A stretch of DNA of 64,000 nt from Sepiola atlantica (Eukaryota; Mollusca; Cephalopoda; Sepiida; Sepiolidae): positions 62,001 through 126,000 of the forward strand of contig CAUVYP010000252.1 in NCBI GenBank assembly GCA_963556195.1, in the 5' to 3' direction. The number at the start of each line of letters is the position of its first letter. Position 1 is the first letter of the stretch. Below are positions 38,477 through 50,379 of this stretch, piece after piece. Both the position numbers and the translations under genes were made by a program. Under the pieces are notes generated by a model. The model saw only the letters and a list, made by a program, of their open reading frames with translations, had not been told where the DNA came from and did no database searches.

Positions 38477-41400
38477 TTAGCGCGTTTTAAAGTTGATATC
38501 GCTTTTGTTTATAACTTCCACATTTATTCGAATTGTGCAACGAAACTTTGCAGACAGTCGCGGAGACACATGTTCTACTGAAGTACCAAGTTTCAGAAGT
38601 GCAGCTCTTGTACTGCCGGAGATATGTCGATACAAACTGAATACGCAAAACATCAACAAAATTTAGCGCGTTTTAAAGTTGATATCGCTTTTGTTTATAA
38701 CTTCCACATTTATTCGAATTGTGCTACGAAACTTTGCAGATATTCTCGAATAGGCCTTTTCTACTGAAGTACAAAGTTTCAGAAGTGCAGCTCTTGTACT
38801 GCCGGAGATATGTCGATACAAACTGAATACGCAAAACATCAACAAAATTTAGCGCGTTTTAAAGTCGATATCGCTTTTGTTTATAACTTCCACATTTATT
38901 CGAATTGTGCAACGAAACTTTGCAGACGGTCTCGAATAGGCCTCATCTACTGAAGTACCAAGTTTCAGAAGTGCAGCTCTTGTACTGCCGGAGATATGTC
39001 GATACAAACTAAATACGCAAAACATCAACAAAATTTAGCGCGTTTTAAAGTTGATATCGCTTTTGTTTATAACTTCCACATTTATTCGAATTGTGCAACG
39101 AAACTTTGCAGACAGTCTCGAATAGGCCTTTTCTACTGAAGCACCAAGTGTCAGAAGTGCAGCTCTTGTACTGCCGGAGATATGTCGATACAAACTGAAT
39201 ACGCAAAACATCAACAAAATTTAGCGCGTTTTAAAGTTGATATCGCTTTTGTTTATAACTTCCACATTTATTCGAATTGTGCAACGAAACTTTGCAGACA
39301 GTCTCGAATAGGCCTTTTCTACTGAAGTACCAAGTTTCAGAAGTGCAGCTCTTGTACTGCCGGGGATATGTCGATACAAACTGAATACGCAAAACATCAA
39401 CAAAATTTAGCGCGTTTTAAAGTTGATATCGCTTTTGTTTATAACTTCCACATTTATTCGAATTGTGCAACGAAACTTTGCAGACAGTCTCGAATAGGCT
39501 TTTACTACTGAAGTACCAAGTTTCAGAAGTGCAGCTCTTGTACTGCCGGAGATATGTCGATACAAACTGAATACGCAAAACATCAACAAAATTTAGCGCG
39601 TTTTAAAGTTGATATCGCTTTTGTTTATAACTTCCACATTTATTCGAATTGTGCAACGAAACTTTGCAGACAGTCTCGAATAGGCCTTTTCTACTGAAGC
39701 ACCAAGTGTCAGAAGTGCAGCTCTTGTACTGCCGGAGATATGTCGATACAAACTGAATACGCAAAACATCAACAAAATTTAGCGCGTTTTAAAGTTGATA
39801 TCGCTTTTGTTTATAACTTCCACATTTATTCGAATTGTGCAACGAAACTTTGCAGACAGTCTCGAATAGGCCTTTTCTACTGAAGTACCAAGTTTCAGAA
39901 GTGCAGCTCTTGTACTGCCGGAGATATGTCGATACAAACTTAATACGCAAAACATCAACAAAATTTAGCGCGTTTTAAAGTTGATATCGCTTTTGTTTAT
40001 AACTTCCCCATTTATTCGAATTGTGCAACGAAACTTTGCAGACAGTCTCGAATAGGCTTTTTCTACTGAAGTACAAAGTTTCAGAAGTGCAGCTCTTGTA
40101 CTGCCGGAGATATGTCGATACAAACTGAATACGCAAAACATCAACAAAATTTAGCGCGTTTTAATGTTAATATCGCTTTTGTTTATAACTTCCACATTTA
40201 TTCGAATTGTGCAACGAAACTTTGCAGACAGTCTCAAATAGGCCTTTTCTACTTAAGTACCAAGTTTCAGAAGTGCAGCTCTTGTACTGCCGGAGATATG
40301 TCGATACAAACTAAATACGCAAAACATCAACAAAATTTAGCGCGTTTTAAAGTTGATATCGCTTTTGTTTATAACTTCCACATTTATTCGAATTGTGCAG
40401 CGAAACTTTGCAGACAGTCGCGGAGACACATGTTCTACTGAAGTACCAAGTTTCAGAAGTGCAGCTCTTGTACTGCCGGAGATATGTCGATACAAACTGA
40501 ATACGCAAAACATCAACAAAATTTAGCGCGTTTTAAAGTTGATATCGCTTTTGTTTATAACTTCCACATTTATTCGAATTGTGCAACGAAACTTTGCAGA
40601 CAGTCTCGAATAGGCCTCCTCTACTGAAGTACCAAGTTTCAGAAGTGCAGCTCTTGTACTGCCGGAGATATCTCGATACAAACTGAATACGCAAAACATC
40701 AACAAAATTTAGCGCGTTTTAAAGTTGATATCGCTTTTGTTTATAACTTCCACATTTATTCGAATTGTGCAACGAAACTTTGCAGATAGTCTCGAATAGG
40801 CCTTTACTACTGAAGTACAAAGTTTCAGAAGTGCAGCTCTTGTACTGCCGGAGATATGTCGATACAAACTGAATACGCAAAACATCAACAAAATTTAGCG
40901 CGTTTTAAAGTTGATATCGCTTTTGTTTATAACTTCCACATTTATTCGAATTGTGCAACGAAACTTTGCAGACAGTCTCGAATAGGCTTTTTCTACTGAA
41001 GTACAAAGTTTCAGAAGTGCAGCTCTTGTACTGCCGGAGATATGTCGATACAAACTGAATACGCAAATCATCAACAAAATTTAGCGCGTTTTAATGTTGA
41101 TATCGCTTTTGTTTATAACTTCCACATTTATTCGAATTGTGCAACGAAACTTTGCAGACAGTCTCAAATAGGCCTTTTCTACTAAAGTACCAAGTTTCAG
41201 AAGTGCAGCTCTTGTACTGCCGGAGATATATCGATACAAACTAAATACGCAAAACATCAACAAAATTTAGCGCGTTTTAAAGTTGATATCGCTTTTGTTT
41301 ATAACTTCCACATTTATTCGAATTGTGCAACGAAACTTTGCAGACAGTCTCAAATAGGCCTTTTCTACTGAAGTACCAAGTTTACGAAGTGCAGCTCTTG

Positions 41401-42196
41401 TACTGTCGGAGATATGTCGATACAAACTGAATACGCAAAACATCAACAAAATTTAGCGCGTTTTAATGTTAATATCGCTTTTGTTTATAACTTCCACATT
41501 TATTCGAATTGTGCAACGAAACTTTGCAGACAGTCTCAAATAGGCCTTTTCTACTTAAGTACCAAGTTTCAGAAGTGCAGCTCTTGTACTGCCGGATATA
41601 TGTCGATACAAACTAAATACGCAAAACATCAACAAAATTTAGCGCGTTTTAAAGTTGATATCGCTTTTGTTTATAACTTCCACATTTATTCGAATTGTGC
41701 AACGAAACTTTGCAGACAGTCTCGAATAGGCCTTTTCTACTGAAGTACCAAGTTTCAGAAGTGCAGCTCTTGTACTGCCGGAGATATGTCGATACAAACT
41801 GAATACGCAAAACATCAACAAAATTTAGCGCGTTTTAAAGTTGATATCGCTTTTGTTTATAACTTCCCCATTTATTCGAATTGTGCAACGAAACTTTGCA
41901 GACAGTCTCGAATAGGCTTTTACTACTGAAGTACCAAGTTTCAGAAGTGCAGCTCTTGTACTGCCGGAGATATGTCGATACAAACTGAATACGCAAAACA
42001 TCAACAAAATTTAGCGCGTTTTAAAGTTGATATCGCTTTTGTTTATAACTTCCACATTTATTCGAATTGTGCAACGAAACTTTGCAGACAGTCTCGAATA
42101 GGCCTTTTCTACTGAAGCACCAAGTGTCAGAAGTGCAGCTCTTGTACTGCCGGAGATATGTCGATACAAACTGAATACGCAAAACATCAACAAAAT

Positions 42197-42565
42197 TTAG
42201 CGCGTTTTAAAGTTGATATCGCTTTTGTTTATAACTTCCACATTTATTCGAATTGTGCAACGAAACTTTGCAGACAGTCTCGAATAGGCCTTTTCTACTG
42301 AAGTACAAAGTTTCAGAAGTGCAGCTCTTGTACTGCCGGAGATATGTCGATACAAACTGAATACGCAAAACATCAACAAAATTTCGCGCGTTTTAAAGTT
42401 GATATCGCTTTTGTTTATAACTTCCCCATTTATTCGAATTGTGCAACGAAACTTTGCAGACAGTCTCGAATAGGCTTTTTCTACTGAAGTACAAAGTTTC
42501 AGAAGTGCAGCTCTTGTACTGCCGGAGATATGTCGATACAAACTGAATACGCAAAACATCAACAA
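42197..42565 (-). other. Two-monomer minus-strand open frame, probably not a gene
   Basis: Almost every monomer has a minus-strand frame of 58 codons from ATG (60 if the upstream TTG is counted), ending at the TAA whose complement is the first three bases of the unit. Here the plus strand reads aatttcgcg where others read aatttagcg, changing that TAA to a sense codon and fusing two units into 122 codons. No signal peptide, known domain or start context is visible, and differences between monomers often change the amino acid. I regard it as fortuitous. Confidence 0.3.
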
Positions 42566-43045
42566 AATTTAGCGCGTTTTAATGTTAATATCGCTTTTGT
42601 TTATAACTTCCACATTTATTCGAATTGTGCAACGAAACTTTGCAGACAGTCTCAAATAGGCCTTTTCTACTTAAGTACCAAGTTTCAGAAGTGCAGCTCT
42701 TGTACTGCCGGAGATATGTCGATACAAACTGAATACGCAAAACATCAACAAAATTTAGCGCGTTTTAATGTTAATATCGCTTTTGTTTATAACTTCCACA
42801 TTTATTCGAATTGTGCAACGAAACTTTGCAGACAGTCTCAAATAGGCCTTTTCTACTTAAGTACCAAGTTTCAGAAGTGCAGCTCTTGTACTGCCGGAGA
42901 TATGTCGATACAAACTAAATACGCAAAACATCAACAAAATTTAGCGCGTTTTAAAGTTGATATCGCTTTTGTTTATAACTTCCACATTTATTCGAATTGT
43001 GCAACGAAACTTTGCAGACAGTCGCGGAGACACATGTTCTACTGA
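42530..43045 (+). other. Longest plus-strand open frame (171 codons), probably not a gene
   Basis: Reading from the ATG in gagatatgtcg, a 62-codon frame passes through each monomer but is closed by TGA at positions 103-105 in most units. C' units have TTA there and stay open. Two C' units followed by a B unit give 171 codons here. The frame at 1051-1566 is equally long because its units carry TTC at the same place. The translation is rich in Cys, Gln and Tyr and internally repeated, with no recognisable domain. I infer no coding function. Confidence 0.3.
42569..42940. repeat. Single-monomer tandem duplication of C'
   Basis: Elsewhere C' occurs once, followed by a B or A unit. Here two C' units stand side by side, both with taatgttaatatc, ctcaaatagg and tacttaag. 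They differ at the 3' end: actgaatac in the first, actaaatac in the second. This is the smallest visible unequal-exchange product and produces the long plus-strand frame over 42530-43045. Confidence 0.85.
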
Positions 43046-45730
43046 AGTACCAAGTTTCAGAAGTGCAGCTCTTGTACTGCCGGAGATATGTCGATACAAA
43101 CTGAATACGCAAAACATCAACAAAATTTAGCGCGTTTTAAAGTTGATATCGCTTTTGTTTATAACTTCCACATTTATTCGAATTGTGCTACGAAACTTTG
43201 CAGATATTCTCGAATAGGCCTTTTCTACTGAAGTACAAAGTTTCAGAAGTGCAGCTCTTGTACTGCCGGAGATATGTCGATACAAACTGAATACGCAAAA
43301 CATCAACAAAATTTAGCGCGTTTTAAAGTCGATATCGCTTTTGTTTATAACTTCCACATTTATTCGAATTGTGCAACGAAACTTTGCAGACGGTCTCGAA
43401 TAGGCCTCCTCTACTGAAGTACCAAGTTTCAGAAGTGCAGCTCCTGTACTGCCGGAGATATGTCGATACAAACTAAATACGCAAAACATCAACAAAATTT
43501 AGCGCGTTTTAAAGTTGATATCGCTTTTGTTTATAACTTCCACATTTATTCGAATTGTGCAACGAAACTTTGCAGACAGTCTCGAATAGGCCTTTTCTAC
43601 TGAAGCACCAAGTGTCAGAAGTGCAGCTCTTGTACTGCCGGAGATATGTCGATACAAACTGAATACGCAAAACATCAACAAAATTTAGCGCGTTTTAAAG
43701 TTGATATCGCTTTTGTTTATAACTTCCACATTTATTCGAATTGTGCAACGAAACTTTGCAGACAGTCTCGAATAGGCCTTTTCTACTGAAGTACCAAGTT
43801 TCAGAAGTGCAGCTCTTGTACTGCCGGAGATATGTCGATACAAACTGAATACGCAAAACATCAACAAAATTTAGCGCGTTTTAAAGTTGATATCGCTTTT
43901 GTTTATAACTTCCACATTTATTCGAATTGTGCAACGAAACTTTGCAGACAGTCTCGAATAGGCTTTTACTACTGAAGTACCAAGTTTCAGAAGTGCAGCT
44001 CTTGTACTGCCGGAGATATGTCGATACAAACTGAATACGCAAAACATCAACAAAATTTAGCGCGTTTTAAAGTTGATATCGCTTTTGTTTATAACTTCCA
44101 CATTTATTCGAATTCTGCAACGAAACTTTGCAGACAGTCTCGAATAGGCCTTTTCTACTGAAGCACCAAGTGTCAGAAGTGCAGCTCTTGTACTGCCGGA
44201 GATATGTCGATACAAACTGAATACGCAAAACATCAACAAAATTTAGCGCGTTTTAAAGTTGATATCGCTTTTGTTTATAACTTCCACATTTATTCGAATT
44301 GTGCAACGAAACTTTGCAGACAGTCTCGAATAGGCCTTTTCTACTGAAGTACCAAGTTTCAGAAGTGCAGCTCTTGTACTGCCGGAGATATGTCGATACA
44401 AACTGAATACGCAAAACATCAACAAAATTTAGCGCGTTTTAAAGTTGATATCGCTTTTGTTTATAACTTCCCCATTTATTCGAATTGTGCAACGAAACTT
44501 TGCAGACAGTCTCGAATAGGCTTTTTCTACTGAAGTACAAAGTTTCAGAAGTGCAGCTCTTGTACTGCCGGAGATATGTCGATACAAACTGAATACGCAA
44601 AACATCAACAAAATTTAGCGCGTTTTAATGTTAATATCGCTTTTGTTTATAACTTCCACATTTATTCGAATTGTGCAACGAAACTTTGCAGACAGTCTCA
44701 AATAGGCCTTTTCTACTTAAGTACCAAGTTTCAGAAGTGCAGCTCTTGTACTGCCGGAGATATGTCGATACAAACTAAATACGCAAAACATCAACAAAAT
44801 TTAGCGCGTTTTAAAATTGATATCGCTTTTGTTTATAACTTCCACATTTATTCGAATTGTGCAGCGAAACTTTGCAGACAGTCGCGGAGACACATGTTCT
44901 ACTGAAGTACCAAGTTTCAGAAGTGCAGCTCTTGTACTGCCGGAGATATGTCGATACAAACTGAATACGCAAAACATCAACAAAATTTAGCGCGTTTTAA
45001 AGTTGATATCGCTTTTGTTTATAACTTCCACATTTATTCGAATTGTGCAACGAAACTTTGCAGACAGTCTCGAATAGGCCTCCTCTACTGAAGTACCAAG
45101 TTTCAGAAGTGCAGCTCTTGTACTGCCGGAGATATCTCGATACAAACTGAATACGCAAAACATCAACAAAATTTAGCGCGTTTTAAAGTTGATATCGCTT
45201 TTGTTTATAACTTCCACATTTATTCGAATTGTGCAACGAAACTTTGCAGATAGTCTCAGGTAGGCCTTTACTACTGAAGTACAAAGTTTCAGAAGTGCAG
45301 CTCTTGTACTGCCGGAGATATGTCGATACAAACTGAATACGCAAAACATCAACAAAATTTAGATCGTTTTAAAGTTGATATCGCTTTTGTTTATAACTTC
45401 CACATTTATTCGAATTGTGCAACGAAACTTTGCAGACAGTCTCGAATAGGCTTTTTCTACTGAAGTACAAAGTTTCAGAAGTGCAGCTCTTGTACTGCCG
45501 GAGATATGTCGATACAAACTGAATACGCAAATCATCAACAAAATTTAGCGCGTTTTAATGTTGATATCGCTTTTGTTTATAACTTCCACATTTATTCGAA
45601 TTGTGCAACGAAACTTTGCAGACAGTCTCAAATAGGCCTTTTCTACTGAAGTACCAAGTTTCAGAAGTGCAGCTCTTGTACTGCCGGAGATATGTCGATA
45701 CAAACTAAATACGCAAAACATCAACAAAAT

Positions 45731-47403
45731 TTAGCGCGTTTTAAAGTTGATATCGCTTTTGTTTATAACTTCCCCATTTATTCGAATTGTGCAACGAAAC
45801 TTTGCAGACAGTCTCGAATAGGCTTTTTCTACTGAAGTACAAAGTTTCAGAAGTGCAGCTCTTGTACTGCCGGAGATATGTCGATACAAACTGAATACGC
45901 AAAACATCAACAAAATTTAGGTCGTTTTAATGTTAATATCGCTTTTGTTTATAACTTCCACATTTATTCGAATTGTGCAACGAAACTTTGCAGACAGTCT
46001 CAAATAGGCCTTTTCTACTTAAGTACCAAGTTTCAGAAGTGCAGCTCTTGTACTGCCGGAGATATGTCGATACAAACTAAATACGCAAAACATCAACAAA
46101 ATTTAGCGCGTTTTAAAGTTGATATCGCTTTTGTTTATAACTTCCACATTTATTCGAATTGTGCAGCGAAACTTTGCAGACAGTCGCGGAGACACATGTT
46201 CTACTGAAGTACCAAGTTTCAGAAGTGCAGCTCTGGTACTGCCAGAGATATGTCGATACAAACTGAATACGCAAAACATCAACAAAATTTAGCGCGTTTT
46301 AAAGTTGATATCGCTTTTGTTTATAACTTCCACATTTATTCGAATTGTGCAACGAAACTTTGCAGACAGTCTCGAATAGGCCTCCTCTACTGAAGTACCA
46401 AGTTTCAGAAGTGCAGCTCTTGTATTGCCGGAGATATGTCGATACAAACTGAATACGCAAAACATCAACAAAATTTAGCGCGTTTTAAAGTTGATATCGC
46501 TTTTGTTTATAACTTCCACATTTATTCGAATTGTGCAACGAAACTTTGCAGATAGTCTCGAATAGGCCTTTACTACTGAAGTACAAAGTTTCAGAAGTGC
46601 AGCTCTTGTACTGCCGGAGATATGTCGATACAAACTGAATACGCAAAACATCAACAAAATTTAGCGCGTTTTAAAGTTGATATCGCTTTTGTTTATAACT
46701 TCCACATTTATTCGAATTGTGCAACGAAACTTTGCAGACAGTCTCGAATAGGCTTTTTCTACTTAAGTACAAAGTTTCAGAAGTGCAGCTCTTGTACTGC
46801 CGGAGATATGTCGATACAAACTGAATACGCAAATCATCAAAAAATTTAGCGCGTTTTAATGTTGATATCGCTTTTGTTTATAACTTCCACATTTATTCGA
46901 ATTGTGCAACGAAACTTTGCAGACAGTCTCAAATAGGCCTTTTCTACTGAAGTACCAAGTTTCAGAAGTGCAGCTCTTGTACTGCCGGAGATATGTCGAT
47001 ACAAACTAAATACGCAAAACATCAACAAAATTTAGCGCGTTTTAAAGTTGATATCGCTTTTGTTTATAACTTCCACATTTATTCGAATTGTGCAACGAAA
47101 CTTTGCAGACAGTCTCAAATAGGCCTTTTCTACTGAAGTACCAAGTTTCAGAAGTGCAGCTCTTGTACTGCCGGAGATATGTCGATACAAACTGAATACG
47201 CAAAACATCAACAAAATTTAGCGCGTTTTAATGTTAATACTGCTTTTGTTTATAACTTCCACATTTATTCGAATTGTGCAACGAAACTTTGCAGACAGTC
47301 TCAAATAGGCCTTTTCTACTTAAGTACCAAGTTTCAGAAGTGCAGCTCTTGTACTGCCGGAGATATGTCGATACAAACTGAATACGCAAAACATCAACAA
47401 AAT
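45731..47403. repeat. Nine-monomer segment (H, C', B, D, V, M', C, C, C')
   Basis: The order follows the central-domain series. Unit 45917 has tttaggtcg and 45359 just before has tttagatcg, two rare changes of the GCGCG core. Unit 46661-46845 is 185 bp: the C of catcaac is missing, leaving catcaaaaaattt. Unit 47218 has gttaatactgc. Confidence 0.8.
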
Positions 47404-50379
47404 TTAGCGCGTTTTAAAGTTGATATCGCTTTTGTTTATAACTTCCACATGTATTCGAATTGTGCAACGAAACTTTGCAGACAGTCGCGGAGACACATTT
47501 TCTACTGAAGTACCAAGTTCTAGAAGTGCAGCTCTTGTACTGCCGGAGATATGTCGATAAAAACTGAATACGCAAAACATCAACAAAATTTAGCGCGTTT
47601 TAATGTTAATATCGCTTTTGTTTATAACTTCCACATTAATTCGAATTGTGCAACGAAACTTTGCAGACAGTCTCAAATAGGCCTTTTCTACTGAAGTACC
47701 AAGTTTCAGAAGTGCAGCTCTTGTACTGCCGGAGATATGTCGATACAAACTGAATACGCAAAACATCAACAAAATTTAGCGCGTTTTAAAGTTGATATCG
47801 CTTTTGTTTATAACTTCCACATTTATTCGAATTGTGCAACGAAACTTTGCAGACAGTCGCGGAGACACATGTTCTACTGAAGTACCAAGTTTCAGAAGTG
47901 CAGCTCTTGTACTGCCGGAGATATGTCGATACAAACTGAATACGCAAAACATCAACAAAATTTAGCGCGTTTTAAAGTTGATATCGCTTTTGTTTATAAC
48001 TTCCACATTTATTCGAATTGTGCAACGAAACTTTGCAGACAGTCTCGAATAGGCCTCCTCTACTGAAGTACCAAGTTTCAGAAGTGCAGCTCTTGTACTG
48101 CCGGAGATATGTCGATACAAACTGAATACGCAAAACATCAACAAAATTTAGCGCGTTTTAAAGTTGATATCGCTTTTGTTTATAACTTCCACATTTATTC
48201 GAATTGTGCAACGAAACTTTGCAGATAGTCTCGAATAGGCCTTTTCTACTGAAGTACAAAGTTTCAGAAGTGCAGCTCTTGTACTGCCGGAGATATGTCG
48301 ATACAAACTGAATACGCAAAACATCAACAAAATTTAGCGCGTTTTAAAGTTGATATCGCTTTTGTTTATAACTTCCACATTTATTCGAATTGTGCAACGA
48401 AACTTTGCAGACAGTCTCGAATAGGCCTTTTCTACTGAAGTACCACGTTTCAGAAGTGCAGCTCTTGTACTGCCGGAGATATGTCGATAAAAACTGAATA
48501 CGCAAATCATCAACAAAATTTAGCACGTTTTAATGTTGATATCGCTTTTGTTTATAACTTCCACATTTATTCGAATTGTGCAACGAAACTTTGCAGACAG
48601 TCGCGGAGACACATGTTCTACTGAAGTACCAAGTTTCCGAAGTGCAGCTCTTGTACTGCCGGAGATATGTCGATACAAACTGAATACGCAAAACATCAAC
48701 AAAATTTAGCGCGTTTTAAAGTTGATATCGCTTTTGTTTATAACTTCCACATTTATTCGAATTGTGCAACGAAACTTTGCAGACAGTCGCGGAGACACAT
48801 TTTCTACTGAAGTACCAAGTTTCAGAAGTGCAGCTCTTGTACTGCCGGAGATATGTCGATAAAAACTGAATACGCAAAACATCAACAAAATTTAGCGCGT
48901 TTTAATGTTAATATCGCTTTTGTTTATAACTTCCACATTTATTCGAATTGTGCAACGAAACTTTGCAGACAGTCTCAAATAGGCCTTTTCTACTGAAGTA
49001 CCAAGTTTCAGAAGTGCAGCTCTTGTACTGCCGGAGATATGTCGATACAAACTGAATACGCAAAACATCAACAAAATTTAGCGCGTTTTAAAGTTGATAT
49101 CGCTTTTGTTTATAACTTCCACATTTATTCGAATTGTGCAACGAAACTTTGCAGACAGTCGCGGAGACACATGTTCTACTGAAGTACCAAGTTTCAGAAG
49201 TGCAGCTCTTGTACTGCCGGAGATATGTCGATACAAACTGAATACGCAAAACATCAACAAAATTTAGCGCGTTTTAAAGTTGATATCGCTTTTGTTTATA
49301 ACTTCCACATTTATTCGAATTGTGCAACGAAACTTTGCAGACAGTCTCGAATAGGCCTCCTCTACTGAAGTACCAAGTTTCAGAAGTGCAGCTCTTGTAC
49401 TGCCGGAGATATGTCGATACAAACTGAATACGCAAAACATCAACAAAATTTAGCGCGTTTTAAAGTTGATATCGCTTTTGTTTATAACTTCCACATTTAT
49501 TCGAATTGTGCAACGAAACTTTGCAGATAGTCTCGAATAGGCCTTTTCTACTGAAGTACAAAGTTTCAGAAGTGCAGCTCTTGTACTGCCGGAGATATGT
49601 CGATACAAACTGAATACGCAAAACATCAACAAAATTTAGCGCGTTTTAAAGTTGATATCGCTTTTGTTTATAACTTCCACATTTATTCGAATTGTGCAAC
49701 GAAACTTTGCAGACAGTGTCGAATAGGCCTCCTCTACTGAAGTACCACGTTTCAGAAGTGCAGCTCTTGTACTGCCGGAGATATGTCGATACAAACTGAA
49801 TACGCAAATCATCAACAAAATTTAGCACGTTTTAATGTTGATATCGCTTTTGTTTATAACTTCCACATTTATTCGAATTGTGCAACGAAACTTTGCAGAC
49901 AGTCGCGGAGACACATGTTCTACTGAAGTACCTAGTTTCAGAAGTGCAGCTCTTGTACTGCCGGAGATATGTCGATACAAACTGAATACGCAAAACATCA
50001 ACAAAATTTAGCGCGTTTTAAAGTTGATATCGCTTTTGTTTATAACTTCCACATGTATTCGAATTGTGCAACGAAACTTTGCAGACAGTCGCGGAGACAC
50101 ATTTTCTACTGAAGTACCAAGTTTCAGAAGTGCAGCTCTTGTACTGCCGGAGATATGTCGATAAAAACTGAATACGCAAAACATAAACAAAATTTAGCGC
50201 GTTTTAATGTTAATATCGCTTTTGTTTATAACTTCCACATTTATTCGAATTGTGCAACGAAACTTTGCAGACAGTCTCAAATAGGCCTTTTCTACTGAAG
50301 TACCAAGTTTCAGAAGTGCAGCTCTTGTACTGCCGGAGATATGTCGATACAAACTGAATACGCAAAACATCAACAAAAT
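47404..50379. repeat. 7-monomer HOR, 1302 bp, two full copies plus two units
   Basis: Copies are 47404-48705 and 48706-50007, with 50008-50379 starting a third. The order is E, C, B, D, F, A+M with taccacgtttc, B with tttagcacg. Copy differences include acattaattcg at 47636, aagttctagaag at 47516, cagtgtcgaatagg and ggcctcctc at 49720, and gtacctag at 49930. The third copy switches at 50380 to a D unit with gatatctcg that belongs to the 40523/44987 series. Confidence 0.9.

Larger units (their letters stand above)
38477..45730. repeat. 24-monomer spacing, 4464 bp, second copy of 15 monomers
   Basis: Units 38477-41266 match 42941-45730 in order (15 monomers, 2790 bp) at an offset of exactly 24 monomers. 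Shared marks are gtgctacg with gatattctcg, aaagtcgatatc, actaaatac, and gatatctcgatac in the D unit. The intervening units 41267-42940 are C, C', A, V+H, G, F, H, C', C'. After 45730 the second copy diverges. The opening trio also occurs at 32339-32896. Confidence 0.87.
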
